Part shown: positions 1 through 8,598 of the stretch, one piece after another | Numbering within the stretch: position 1 is the stretch's first letter | How the letters are laid out: every line of letters starts with the position of its first letter | Assembly: GCF_042432495.1 (NCBI RefSeq) | Contig: NZ_JBHLXC010000006.1 | Location: 558,001-622,000, forward strand | Direction of reading: 5' to 3' | From: Pseudochelatococcus lubricantis | Lineage (GTDB): Bacteria; Pseudomonadota; Alphaproteobacteria; Rhizobiales; Beijerinckiaceae | Length of the DNA: 64,000 nucleotides | Notes under the pieces: generated by a model | Told to the model about the DNA's origin: nothing | Seen by the model: only the letters and a program-made list of their open reading frames with translations | The model's database searches: none | Program-made: the position numbers and the translations under genes

Positions 1-1176
1 GAGCCAGTTGTGCAGGTGCGGATCGTCGACGAGTTCCTTTACCTTCCGGTCCGTCTTGTAGATATCCTCCGGATCGCCCGACAGCGCCGCCCAGCGGAAG
101 GGGCCGATGCCGCGGCAGAACAGCGGGCGGATATAGGCGGGCACGAAGCCGGGAAAGGCGAAGGCGTTCTCAAGCCCTTCCTCAAGCGCCATCTGGCGGA
201 TGTTGTTGCCGTAGTCGACGGTCGGAATGCCCTGCGCGTGGAAGGCCACCATGGCCTCGACCTGCACCTTCATCGAGGCGCGGGCTGCCCGCTCGACGCC
301 TTTCGGATCGGTTTCCTGGCGCTCCCGCCATTCGGCGACGGTCCAGCCTATGGGCAGATAGCCGTGCACCGGGTCGTGCGCCGAGGTCTGGTCGGTGACG
401 ATGTCCGGCCGCACGCCACGCCTGACCAGCTCCGGGAAGACGTCGCCGGCGTTGCCGATCAGCGCCACGGATTTCGCCTCGCCCGCCTTGGTCCACCGGT
501 CGATCATCGCCAGCGCCTCATCGAGGCTTTGGGTCTTTTCATCGACATAGCGGGTGCGCAGGCGGAAATCGGCGCGGGTCTCGTCGCATTCGACGGCGAG
601 GCAGCAGGCGCCGGCCATCACGGCGGCGAGCGGCTGGGCGCCTCCCATGCCGCCGAGCCCGCCGGTGAGGATCCATCTACCCTTCAGACTGCCGTCATAG
701 TGCTGGCGGCCAGCCTCGACGAAGGTCTCGTACGTGCCCTGCACGATGCCCTGCGAGCCGATGTAGATCCACGAACCCGCGGTCATCTGGCCGTACATCG
801 CCAGCCCCTTCCGGTCGAGTTCGTTGAAGTGATCCCAGGTCGCCCAGTGCGGCACGAGGTTCGAGTTCGCGATCAGCACGCGCGGCGCGTCCTTGTGGGT
901 GCGGAACACGCCCACAGGCTTGCCGGACTGCACCAACAGCGTCTCGTCCGCTTCCAGCTTCTTCAGGCTCTCGACGATCAGGTCGAAGTCCTTCCACGTC
1001 CGCGCGGCGCGGCCGATGCCGCCGTAGACGACCAGCTCATGCGGCTTTTCAGCCACGTCGGGATGCAGGTTGTTCATCAGCATCCGCATCGGTGCTTCGG
1101 TCAGCCAGCTTTTCGCGGTGATCTCGGGACCGGTCGGCGGAAAGATGTCGCGGGTGTTGTGGCGTGGGTCGTCCAT
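1..1176 (-). CDS. hutU: Urocanate hydratase (C-terminus cut by window edge)
   Basis: Urocanase converts urocanate to 4-imidazolone-5-propionate, the second step of histidine breakdown, in the cytoplasm with tightly bound NAD. Reading the minus strand from the ATG at 1176 gives the N-terminal MDDPRHNTRDIFPPTGPEI, then the family's GGLGGMGGAQPLAA nucleotide-binding stretch and, near the window edge, PLFCRGIGPFRW, which carries the active-site cysteine. About 392 codons are present of a usual 550-560, so the C-terminus lies outside. It is the last visible gene of the hut operon, 15 bases after the acyl-CoA dehydrogenase stop. Identification is secure. Confidence 0.96.
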   Translation of the reverse strand, partial: MDDPRHNTRDIFPPTGPEITAKSWLTEAPMRMLMNNLHPDVAEKPHELVVYGGIGRAARTWKDFDLIVESLKKLEADETLLVQSGKPVGVFRTHKDAPRVLIANSNLVPHWATWDHFNELDRKGLAMYGQMTAGSWIYIGSQGIVQGTYETFVEAGRQHYDGSLKGRWILTGGLGGMGGAQPLAAVMAGACCLAVECDETRADFRLRTRYVDEKTQSLDEALAMIDRWTKAGEAKSVALIGNAGDVFPELVRRGVRPDIVTDQTSAHDPVHGYLPIGWTVAEWRERQETDPKGVERAARASMKVQVEAMVAFHAQGIPTVDYGNNIRQMALEEGLENAFAFPGFVPAYIRPLFCRGIGPFRWAALSGDPEDIYKTDRKVKELVDDPHLHNWL

Positions 1177-1191
1177 ATCTCGCTCCGATGG

Positions 1192-2346
1192 TCAGGCCAG
1201 CATGTTGCCGGAGATGATGTTGCGCTGGATTTCGCTGGATCCCTCGTAGATCCGCATGATGCGCAGATCGCGGTTGATCCTCTCGATGGGAAAGTCGCGG
1301 GTAAAGCCGTAGCCGCCGTGCAGTTGCAGCGCGGTGTCGGCGATCCTGCCCGCCGCCTCGGAGGCCGCGAGCTTCGCCATGGACGAGGCAAGCGAGAAAC
1401 GCCCTCCCCGCTCATGGGCCTGCTGGCGCTGGCGGGCCGCATCCTGCGCCAGCAACAGCGCGGAGCGGTAGGCCACGCCCATGTCGGCGATCATCCAGCG
1501 GATGCCCTGCCGGTCGCTGAGCGGCTGACCGCCGATCACGCGCTCCCTGGCGTAGGCGATGGCGGCCGTCATCGCCGCCTCGGCCATGCCCAGGCACTGG
1601 GCCGCGACCTCGATCCTGCCGTTGTCCAGCACCTGCATAGCGGTGCGGAAGCCCCTGCCCTCCTCGCCAAGCAGCGCGTCCGCAGGAAGGTGGCAGTCGA
1701 TGTTCAGCGTAAAGACATGGCCGCCCTTCAGCCCCATGGTCCTTTCCGCCGGACCGGCCTCAAGCCCCGGCGTGCCCGCGGGCAGGATGAAGGCGGAGAT
1801 GCCGCGGTGCGCCTTTTCCGGATCGGTGACGGCGTAGAGCACGATGAAATCCGCCACGCCGCCATTCGATATGAAGCATTTCGCGCCCGTGACATGCCAG
1901 CCCGTTTCCGTCCGGCGGGCGCGCGTCTTCATGTCGGCGGGATCGGAGCCCGCGGTCGGCTCGGTCAGCGCAAAAGCGCCGAGCGCCTCGCCGCTTGCCG
2001 CGCGCGGCAGCCATTCCCGCTTCTGCGCCTCGGTGCCGCCGAGCAGGATCGAGTCGGTCGCCAGATAATGAGCCGTCAGCGCCGATGCCGTCGACCCGCA
2101 GGCTCCGGCGACGATCGCCACCGCCCGCAACAGCGCGGGGGCGGAAATGCCGCTGCCGCCGTATTCCTCCGGCAGGTTGGCGCCCATCATCCCCGCCTCG
2201 CCGAGCAATCCGAGCTGCTCGTGAACGAAGGCGGCGGTTTCGTCGGTTTCCCAGGCGCGCGGCGCTATCCGTTCGGCGCAAAGGCGGCCCAGCACCTCGC
2301 AGAACAGCCGTTCCTCGTCGGACAGCATGGTCCAATCGTCGTTCAT
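1192..2346 (-). CDS. Acyl-CoA dehydrogenase inside the hut operon
   Basis: A 384-residue FAD-dependent acyl-CoA dehydrogenase of usual length; the family forms a 2,3-double bond in an acyl-CoA and passes electrons to ETF. Visible signatures are FALTEPTAGSDP (FAD/substrate loop), the C-terminal LQLHGGYGFTRDFPIER, and RIYEGSSEIQ, whose Glu368 sits at the position of the catalytic base. Its start overlaps the CoA-transferase stop by 4 bases and hutU follows 15 bases on, so it is translated as part of the hut operon. Substrate is unknown. From the context I infer imidazolepropionyl-CoA to urocanyl-CoA; a short branched-chain acyl-CoA is the plain alternative. Confidence 0.92.
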   Translation of the reverse strand: MNDDWTMLSDEERLFCEVLGRLCAERIAPRAWETDETAAFVHEQLGLLGEAGMMGANLPEEYGGSGISAPALLRAVAIVAGACGSTASALTAHYLATDSILLGGTEAQKREWLPRAASGEALGAFALTEPTAGSDPADMKTRARRTETGWHVTGAKCFISNGGVADFIVLYAVTDPEKAHRGISAFILPAGTPGLEAGPAERTMGLKGGHVFTLNIDCHLPADALLGEEGRGFRTAMQVLDNGRIEVAAQCLGMAEAAMTAAIAYARERVIGGQPLSDRQGIRWMIADMGVAYRSALLLAQDAARQRQQAHERGGRFSLASSMAKLAASEAAGRIADTALQLHGGYGFTRDFPIERINRDLRIMRIYEGSSEIQRNIISGNMLA

Positions 2347-3509
2347 GCGGTTCTCTCCAGTCCCAATTCCTGCAGGACGGCTTCAATATCGCCGCCCAGG
2401 CGGGGCGCGGCGTTCGCCGCCACGGGCTTCTCGCCGTCAAAGCGCACGGGCTGGCCGACTGCGGGGACCTGCCCCAGCACGGGGTGCGGCAGGCGGCTCA
2501 CCAGTTCCCGCGCCTCCGCATGGCCGCTCGCGGCTGCCCGGGCGATGTCCCAGATCGGCGCGGTCGGCAGACCGGCGGCCGACAGCGCGGCGACGGCCTC
2601 TTCGGTCGTCAAGCCGCGCGACCAGTTTTCGATCAGCGCCTTCAGCGCCGGTTCGTGGGCGGTGCGGCTCGAATCGCTGGCAAAGCGCGGATCTTCGGCC
2701 GCCTCGGGCGCGCCGATCAGGCCGGCCAGCGTCGTGAACTGCTTCGCGTTCAGCACCGCGATCACCACCTGCCCGTCCGCGGTCGCGAAGCAGCCGAACG
2801 GCGTGGACAGGGGATGGCGGTTCCCGACCCGTTGCGGCAGTTCGCCCGCGAAAAGATGCTGGGCGTGGCTCGTGGTCAGCATGGAAAACAGCGCGTCGTA
2901 CATGGCGACATCGAGCGTGGCACCCGTGCCCGTCGCGTTGCGCTGCACGAGCGCGGCCATGATCGACCAGCTTCCGAACAGCCCGGCGATCAGATCGGCG
3001 ATGCTCTCGCCCGTCTTGAGCGGTGCACCGCCCTCCTCGCCGGTTGCCGCCATGAGCCCCGACATGGCCTGCACGACGAGGTCATAGGCGGGCAGGTCCC
3101 TGAACGGCCCGTGCTGACCGAAGCCCGAAATCGAACAGTAGATCAGCCGCGGATTGGCCGCGCGCAGCGCCTCCGCCCCGAGTCCGAGCCGGGCCGCGAC
3201 GCCCGGACGGAAGTTCTCGACGACCACGTCGACACGCGCGGCGATGGCCTGCGCAAGCGCCAGATCGCCGGGCTGCTTCAGGTCCAGCGCGAGGCTTTTC
3301 TTGCCGCGATTGTTCAGCATGAACAGCGCGCTTTCGCCATCCCTGAACGGCCCGACGTGGCGATAGTCGTCGCCGGCGGGCGGCTCCAGCTTGATGACCT
3401 CGGCTCCGAGATCGGCCAGCAAAGCGGTGCAATAGGGGCCCGCCAGCACACGGGAAAGATCGAGCACCCTGATCCCCCCAAGGGGTTTTTTCGATTGCGG
3501 CCCGCTCAT
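2343..3509 (-). CDS. Family III CoA-transferase (CaiB/BaiF) inside the hut operon
   Basis: A 388-residue class III CoA-transferase, which moves CoA between carboxylic acids through an aspartyl-CoA intermediate. The N-terminal GIRVLDLSRVLAGPYCT, ENFRPGVAARLGL and SISGFGQHGPF are classic for the family. The likely catalytic aspartate is Asp172 in GESIADLIAGL. It overlaps hutG by 4 bases upstream and the acyl-CoA dehydrogenase by 4 bases downstream, so the three are translationally coupled. Neither this gene nor the dehydrogenase belongs to the standard hut pathway. The pair would form a self-sustaining loop if urocanyl-CoA is the CoA donor for imidazolepropionate (inference). Confidence 0.93.
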   Translation of the reverse strand: MSGPQSKKPLGGIRVLDLSRVLAGPYCTALLADLGAEVIKLEPPAGDDYRHVGPFRDGESALFMLNNRGKKSLALDLKQPGDLALAQAIAARVDVVVENFRPGVAARLGLGAEALRAANPRLIYCSISGFGQHGPFRDLPAYDLVVQAMSGLMAATGEEGGAPLKTGESIADLIAGLFGSWSIMAALVQRNATGTGATLDVAMYDALFSMLTTSHAQHLFAGELPQRVGNRHPLSTPFGCFATADGQVVIAVLNAKQFTTLAGLIGAPEAAEDPRFASDSSRTAHEPALKALIENWSRGLTTEEAVAALSAAGLPTAPIWDIARAAASGHAEARELVSRLPHPVLGQVPAVGQPVRFDGEKPVAANAAPRLGGDIEAVLQELGLERTA

Positions 3510-4297
3510 GCCCGAAGCTCCGGTGCAAGCGCCGCAAGCCGCGTGAGGATCGCCCGCAACGTCACGCGCAGCCGGTCGGCTTTCGCCTCGTCATAGGCGA
3601 AGGGCGGGACCTCGGCCGCGAGATGCGTCGATTGCGCGAGTTCCATCTGGATCGCGTGGACACCCTCGCCCGGCCGGCCATACTGGCGCGTCGTCCAGCC
3701 GCCCTTGAAGCGGCCGTTGACGACCCACGTGCGGTCCGTCGCCGCGGCCTCCTCACGCACGGCGGCCTCGATCCGCGGATCGCAGCTCGCGCCGACATTG
3801 GTACCGATGTTGAAGTCCGGCAAGATGCCGTCGAACAGGAACGGAATATGGCTGCGGATCGAGTGGCAGTCGTAGAGGATTGCCACGCCGTGTTTCGCGC
3901 GCACCCGCCCGATCTCGGCCGCCAGCGCGGCGTGATAGGGCGCGTGGAAGCGCTGCCGCCGCTCGGCGATGTCCTCAGCGGTCGGCAGATCGGTCCAGAT
4001 CTGCTCGCCGTCGAAATCGGTCACGGGAACAAGGCCGGTGGTATTCTGGCCGGGATAGAGGCTCGCGTCGTCCGGAGCGCGGTTCGCGTCGATCACATAG
4101 CGGTGGAACGTCGCCCGCACCGTGGTCGCGCCCGGCAACAGCCCTTCATAGAGCCGGTCGATATGCCAGTCGGTGTCGGCAAGGAGCTGACCGCGCGGGT
4201 TGAGCTTCGCGCGGATGTCTTCGGGCAGGTCGGTCCCGGTATGCGGCAGGCCGAGAATGACGGGGCTGTCGCCTGCGACGACGTCGACGGGAATCAT
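3506..4297 (-). CDS. hutG: N-formylglutamate deformylase
   Basis: Hydrolyses N-formylglutamate to glutamate and formate, the last step of the five-step histidine pathway. The 263-residue protein has the family layout: GLPHTGTDLP near the N-terminus, DTDWHIDRLY, RYVIDANR and the metal-site stretch ILYDCHSIRSHIPFLFDG, ending with GRFKGGWTTRQYGRP. The upstream hutH stop overlaps its ATG by 4 bases and the downstream CoA-transferase start overlaps its stop by 4 bases. Its presence with hutF shows that formiminoglutamate is handled by deimination and deformylation rather than by one-step HutG formimidase. Confidence 0.95.
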   Translation of the reverse strand: MIPVDVVAGDSPVILGLPHTGTDLPEDIRAKLNPRGQLLADTDWHIDRLYEGLLPGATTVRATFHRYVIDANRAPDDASLYPGQNTTGLVPVTDFDGEQIWTDLPTAEDIAERRQRFHAPYHAALAAEIGRVRAKHGVAILYDCHSIRSHIPFLFDGILPDFNIGTNVGASCDPRIEAAVREEAAATDRTWVVNGRFKGGWTTRQYGRPGEGVHAIQMELAQSTHLAAEVPPFAYDEAKADRLRVTLRAILTRLAALAPELRA

Positions 4298-5847
4298 GCG
4301 CGCACCTCTTCAAGCAATCTGGCGGGAACGGCACCGGTCAGCACGCCCTCCCGTACCAGCCGCGCGGTCTCCGCGAGATCGGCGGCGAGATAGCGGTCCT
4401 GCGCGAGGGCCGGCACGGTTTCACGCAGTTTGGCGATGACGGCCTGCAACGTGGCCGAGGTTTTCAGCGGCGCGCGGAACTCCACGCCAGCAGCGGCGCA
4501 GAGCGCCTCGATGCCGAGGATCTGCGCGAGGTTGGCGTTCATCCGCCTCAGACGCCGGGCGCCGTGGGCGGCCATGCTGACATGATCTTCCTGGTTTGCG
4601 GAGGTCGGTGTCGAGTCGGTCGAGCACGGGGTGGCGAGATGCTTGTTCTCGCTCATCAGCGCCGCGCTGGTCACTTCCGCGATCATCAGGCCGCTGTTCA
4701 GGCCGGGATCGGGCGTCAGGAACGGCGGCAGGTCGTGGTTCAGCGCCGGGTCCACCATCAGCGCGACGCGCCGCTGCGCGATGGCGCCGATCTCGGCGAT
4801 GGCCAGCGCGATCTGGTCGGCGGCGAAAGCGACCGGCTCGGCGTGGAAGTTGCCGCCGGAGACGATCAGGCCGGCATCCGTCAGCACCAGCGGGTTGTCG
4901 GTGGCGGCATTCGCCTCCGTCTCCAGCGTTCGCGCGGCCTGCGCCAGCAGGTCGATGCAAGCCCCGGTCACCTGCGGCTGGCAGCGGATGCAGTAAGGAT
5001 CCTGCACGCGGGTATCGCCCTCGCGATGGCTCTCGCGAATTTCCGAGCCTTCCATCAGGTTGCGGATCACGCCCGCCGCGAGGATCTGGCCGCGATGGCC
5101 GCGCAGGGTGTGGATTTCCTCAAGGAACGGCGCCGTTGAGCCCATGATCGCATCGGTCGACAGCGACGAGGTGACCAGCGCAGCGCGCGCCGAGGCGAAG
5201 GCGTCGAACAGCCCCGCGAGCGCGAAGGCGGTGGATACCTGCGTGCCGTTGATCAGCGCGAGCCCCTCCTTCGCCGCCAGCACGACAGGTTGCAGGCCGG
5301 CAGCGGCCAGCGCTTCCGCACCCGGCATCTCACGACCCTGATAAGTCGCCCGGCCTTCGCCCAGCATGGCTGCGGCCATGTGCGCGAGCGGCGCGAGATC
5401 GCCAGAGGCGCCGACCGAACCCTGTGACGGGATCACCGGCAGGACGCCCTCGGCCAGCATCGCTTCGATCAGCGTGATGACCTCCGGGCGGACGCCCGAT
5501 GCGCCGCGCCCCAGCGACAGCAGTTTCAGCACCATGACGAGACGCACGGTCTCCGGCTCGACCGGCTCGCCCACGCCGCAGCAATGCGACAGGATCAGGT
5601 TGCGCTGGAGCGTCGCCGTGTCCTCTGCCCTGATCTTGATCGAGGCAAGCTTGCCGAAACCCGTGTTCACGCCATAGACCGGCGCGTCGCCGCTGGCGGC
5701 GGCCGCGATCCGGGCGGCCGAGGCGGCAATGCCGGGCCGGGCGCTGTCGGCCAGACGAACGGCCAGGCGACTGGCAAAGCCATGACGCCAGACCTGCTCC
5801 AACTCGGCAAGTGTGGTTTCGCCGGGGGTGAGGATCAGTTCAGACAA
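4294..5847 (-). CDS. hutH: Histidine ammonia-lyase
   Basis: Eliminates ammonia from L-histidine to give urocanate. The protein carries SQGSVGASGDLAPL, in which Ala-Ser-Gly (about residues 147-149) cyclises to the MIO electrophile, plus YGVNTGFGKLA and the C-terminal STPTSANQEDHVSM region. I place the start at the TTG at 5847, giving 517 residues: it gives SELILTPGETTL right after the start, which fits the family, and has GGAGG-like TCGGAGGCGAAC just upstream. An ATG at 5871 in the same frame would add eight residues that lie inside the hutI end. The start overlaps the hutI stop by 8 bases. Confidence 0.95.
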   Translation of the reverse strand: MSELILTPGETTLAELEQVWRHGFASRLAVRLADSARPGIAASAARIAAAASGDAPVYGVNTGFGKLASIKIRAEDTATLQRNLILSHCCGVGEPVEPETVRLVMVLKLLSLGRGASGVRPEVITLIEAMLAEGVLPVIPSQGSVGASGDLAPLAHMAAAMLGEGRATYQGREMPGAEALAAAGLQPVVLAAKEGLALINGTQVSTAFALAGLFDAFASARAALVTSSLSTDAIMGSTAPFLEEIHTLRGHRGQILAAGVIRNLMEGSEIRESHREGDTRVQDPYCIRCQPQVTGACIDLLAQAARTLETEANAATDNPLVLTDAGLIVSGGNFHAEPVAFAADQIALAIAEIGAIAQRRVALMVDPALNHDLPPFLTPDPGLNSGLMIAEVTSAALMSENKHLATPCSTDSTPTSANQEDHVSMAAHGARRLRRMNANLAQILGIEALCAAAGVEFRAPLKTSATLQAVIAKLRETVPALAQDRYLAADLAETARLVREGVLTGAVPARLLEEVRA

Positions 5848-7066
5848 GTTCGCCTCCGACAACGCGGGCATGAAGGGGATTGAAACCGATGCGATAGGTC
5901 AGTTCGGCGGGATGCCGGACATCCCAGATGGCCAGATCGGCGCGCAGGCCGGGCGCGACACGGCCGCGATCCGGAAGGCCCAGCGCCCGCGCCGCATTGC
6001 GGGTGACGGCGGCGAGGCATTCGGCGGGCGTCATGCGAAACAGCGTCGCCCCCATGTTCATGGTGAGCAGGATCGACGTCAACGGCGATGTACCGGGGTT
6101 GCAATCCGTCGCCAGCGCAATCGCCACGCCGGCATCGCGCAACGCCTGCACGGGCGGATAGTGCGTCTCGCGCAGCGTGTAGAAGGCGCCGGGCAACAGC
6201 ACGGCGACGGTGCCGGATTCAGCCATGGCATCGACGCCATCCTGGCCCAGATGTTCAAGGTGATCCGCCGAGAGCGCGGCGTGCCGCGCGGCCATGGCGG
6301 CGCCGCCAAGATCGGAAAGCTGCTCCGCGTGGAGCTTGACCGGCAGGCCGAGACCAGCGGCGCGATCGAAGATCGCCGCCATCTCCTCGCGTGAAAAGGC
6401 AATCCCCTCGCAGAAGCCATCCACCGCGTCGATCAGCCCTTCCGCATGGCCACGTTCCATGCCGGCGATCACGACGTCGCGGATATAGCCCTGACGGTCG
6501 TCCCTGTATTCGGGCGGCACGGCGTGGGCGGCGAGCCATGTCGTCTGCACCGTCACCCTGCGGGCCTCGCCGATCCGGCGGGCGACACGCAGCATCTTCA
6601 GCTCGCTGTCGATGTCGAGCCCGTAGCCGGATTTGATCTCCAGCGTCGTCACACCCTCGGAAAGCAGCGTGTCCACGCGCCGCAGGGCCGAGGCCAGCAG
6701 CGCCTCCTCATCCGCCGCGCGCGTTTCGCGCACACTGGACAGGATGCCGCCGCCAGCGCGCGCGATCTCCTCATAGCTCGCGCCCTCCAGCCGCATCTCG
6801 AACTCGCGGGCGCGGTCTCCGCCGAAGACGACATGGGTGTGGCAATCTATCAGGCCGGGCGTCACCAGCCGTCCGCCGAGATCCCGACGAGCGGCACCCG
6901 CATAGTCGGCCGGAATATCCGCCTCGGCGCCGACCCAGGCGATCCGCCCGTCCTCGATCGCGACCGCGGCGCGCTCGACAAGGCCGTAGCCCTGCGATGC
7001 GCCGCCCGCCGCTGCCGGGGACGAGTCGCCCATGGCAGCAACCGTGGCATTGCTGAGAATCTGCAT
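5840..7066 (-). CDS. hutI: Imidazolonepropionase
   Basis: Opens the ring of 4-imidazolone-5-propionate to give N-formimino-glutamate. It is a metal-dependent amidohydrolase of 408 residues: TPGLIDCHTHVVFGG holds the first two metal histidines, KLHAEQLSDLGG and ALSADHLEHL the next, and ALATDCNPGTSP the late aspartate. The start at 7066 gives MQILSNATVAAMG with GGGAGG seven bases upstream; a longer reading to 7156 would run into the operator region and is unlikely. First gene of the minus-strand hut operon, divergent from hutF. Confidence 0.96.
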   Translation of the reverse strand: MQILSNATVAAMGDSSPAAAGGASQGYGLVERAAVAIEDGRIAWVGAEADIPADYAGAARRDLGGRLVTPGLIDCHTHVVFGGDRAREFEMRLEGASYEEIARAGGGILSSVRETRAADEEALLASALRRVDTLLSEGVTTLEIKSGYGLDIDSELKMLRVARRIGEARRVTVQTTWLAAHAVPPEYRDDRQGYIRDVVIAGMERGHAEGLIDAVDGFCEGIAFSREEMAAIFDRAAGLGLPVKLHAEQLSDLGGAAMAARHAALSADHLEHLGQDGVDAMAESGTVAVLLPGAFYTLRETHYPPVQALRDAGVAIALATDCNPGTSPLTSILLTMNMGATLFRMTPAECLAAVTRNAARALGLPDRGRVAPGLRADLAIWDVRHPAELTYRIGFNPLHARVVGGELV

Positions 7067-7122
7067 CCCGTGCGCCTCCCGGCTTGTCGAAAAGTATTCT
7101 CGCGGCGGCACTGACGCCGCTC

Positions 7123-7173
7123 TTGACTGTGAGATAAGTCTAAACATAATCGACACTCTATGTCTAAACTTAT
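7123..7173. promoter_or_regulatory. Divergent hut promoter region with two HutC-type operators
   Basis: Two copies of GTCTAAAC lie at 7138-7145 and 7162-7169, each fitting the GTxTAxAC half-consensus known for HutC-subfamily GntR repressors. The longer arms, 7134-7148 and 7159-7173, are near-perfect inverted repeats of each other. On the plus strand TTGACT (7123-7128) and CATAAT (7145-7150), 16 bases apart, form a plausible promoter for hutF, overlapped by the first operator. The arrangement suggests that HutC represses both divergent operons; I did not find an equally good minus-strand promoter. Confidence 0.6.
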
Positions 7174-7233
7174 TTTCCTGTTATGGATAAAATTGAAGCA
7201 ACGCATGGCACAATTTGCGGCAAGGGGATGATG

Positions 7234-8598
7234 ATGAAGGCACTCTGGGCGAAACACGCGCTGCTGCCGGACGGATGGGCGGAAAACGTAAGCATCGCAC
7301 TGGATTCGGGCGGCCGGATCGGTAAGGTCGAGGCCGGGACCGCGCCAAATGGCCAGCAGGTGGACCTGTTGCTCCCCGCCATGGCGAATCTTCACTCCCA
7401 CGCCTTCCAGCGCGCCATGGCCGGCCTGTCGGAGGCGCGCGGACCGGAACCGCGTGACACGTTCTGGACATGGCGGCGGATCATGTACCGCTTCCTCGAC
7501 CACCTGACGCCCGACGACGTCGAGGCCATCGCGGCGCTCGTGCAGATGGAGATGCTGGAGGCCGGCTACGCCACCAATGTCGAGTTCCACTATCTGCATC
7601 ATCGCCCCGGCGGCGGGCATTACGACAATCTCGCCGAGATGTCCGAACGCATCGCGGCGGCGGCGGCGAGGACCGGCATCGGACTGACGCTGCTTCCGGT
7701 GCATTACCAGTTTGGCGGTGTGGACCGTCGCCCGCTCGGCCCTGGCCAGAACCGCTTCGGCACAACGCCCGAGGAATTCCAGCGCCTGCTCGACGGCGCC
7801 GAGGCCGCGCTGCGCGCCCTGCCCGCCGACGCGGGCGTCGGTGTCGCGCCCCATTCGCTGCGCGCGGTATCGCCCGAAGCGCTGAAGCTGTGCGAAAGCC
7901 TTCGCCCCGCCCGCCCGCTGCATATGCACCTGGCCGAGCAGATCCCCGAGATCGAGGAAATCAGCGCCGCCTACGGCCGCCGCCCTGTCGAGTGGCTTCT
8001 GGACAACCACGCCCCCGACCGGCGCTGGACGCTGATTCATCTCACCCACATGACCGGGGACGAGACCCGTCGCCTCGCCGCGACCGGCGCGGTGGCGGGC
8101 CTTTGCCCGATTACCGAATCGAGCCTCGGCGACGGCATCTTCAACGGCACGGTCTGGAAGGACGCGGGCGGACATCTGGGCTTCGGCTCGGACAGCAATA
8201 TCCGCATCTCGCTTGTCGAGGAGCTGCGCACGCTTGAGTACAGCCAGCGTCTGCGCGACACGGCCCGTGCCGTTCTGGCGGAGCCGGAACGCTCGACCGG
8301 GCGGGTGATCTACGAAGCGGGACTGGACGGCGGCGCTTCGGCCGCCGGCCGCGACACCGGCGCCATCCGCGAGGGGCTCTGGGCGGACCTCTGTGCCGTA
8401 TCGCTGAACAATGCGGTAATGTTCGGCCGCAGGGGCGACGAGATGCTGGACAGCCTGATCTTCGCCGGCGACGACAGGCTGGTACGCGATGTCTGGGCGG
8501 CGGGACGTCACGTCGTTCGCGACGGGCGCCACGTGGAGCGCGACCGGATCGTGGCCGGCTATCTGGCCTGCATCGGCAAAGTGAGGGAGCAGATGTGA
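7234..8598 (+). CDS. hutF: Formimidoylglutamate deiminase
   Basis: Deiminates N-formiminoglutamate to N-formylglutamate plus ammonia, supplying HutG. An amidohydrolase-fold protein of about 454 residues: LPAMANLHSHAFQRAMAG carries the HxH metal site, HMHLAEQIPEI and LIHLTHMT follow, and GFGSDSNIRIS the final aspartate. Three ATGs stand in a row at 7228, 7231 and 7234; the third has GGGG at the best spacing, and the start at 7183 lies too close to the operators. Its stop overlaps the hutC GTG start by 3 of 4 bases (GTGA). Confidence 0.95.
   Translation: MKALWAKHALLPDGWAENVSIALDSGGRIGKVEAGTAPNGQQVDLLLPAMANLHSHAFQRAMAGLSEARGPEPRDTFWTWRRIMYRFLDHLTPDDVEAIAALVQMEMLEAGYATNVEFHYLHHRPGGGHYDNLAEMSERIAAAAARTGIGLTLLPVHYQFGGVDRRPLGPGQNRFGTTPEEFQRLLDGAEAALRALPADAGVGVAPHSLRAVSPEALKLCESLRPARPLHMHLAEQIPEIEEISAAYGRRPVEWLLDNHAPDRRWTLIHLTHMTGDETRRLAATGAVAGLCPITESSLGDGIFNGTVWKDAGGHLGFGSDSNIRISLVEELRTLEYSQRLRDTARAVLAEPERSTGRVIYEAGLDGGASAAGRDTGAIREGLWADLCAVSLNNAVMFGRRGDEMLDSLIFAGDDRLVRDVWAAGRHVVRDGRHVERDRIVAGYLACIGKVREQM

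Noticed and set aside
10..3596. Long plus-strand frames across hutU, the acyl-CoA dehydrogenase and the CoA-transferase
   Set aside because: They are antisense to well-supported hut operon genes and contain no recognisable domains; long antisense frames are common in high-GC DNA.
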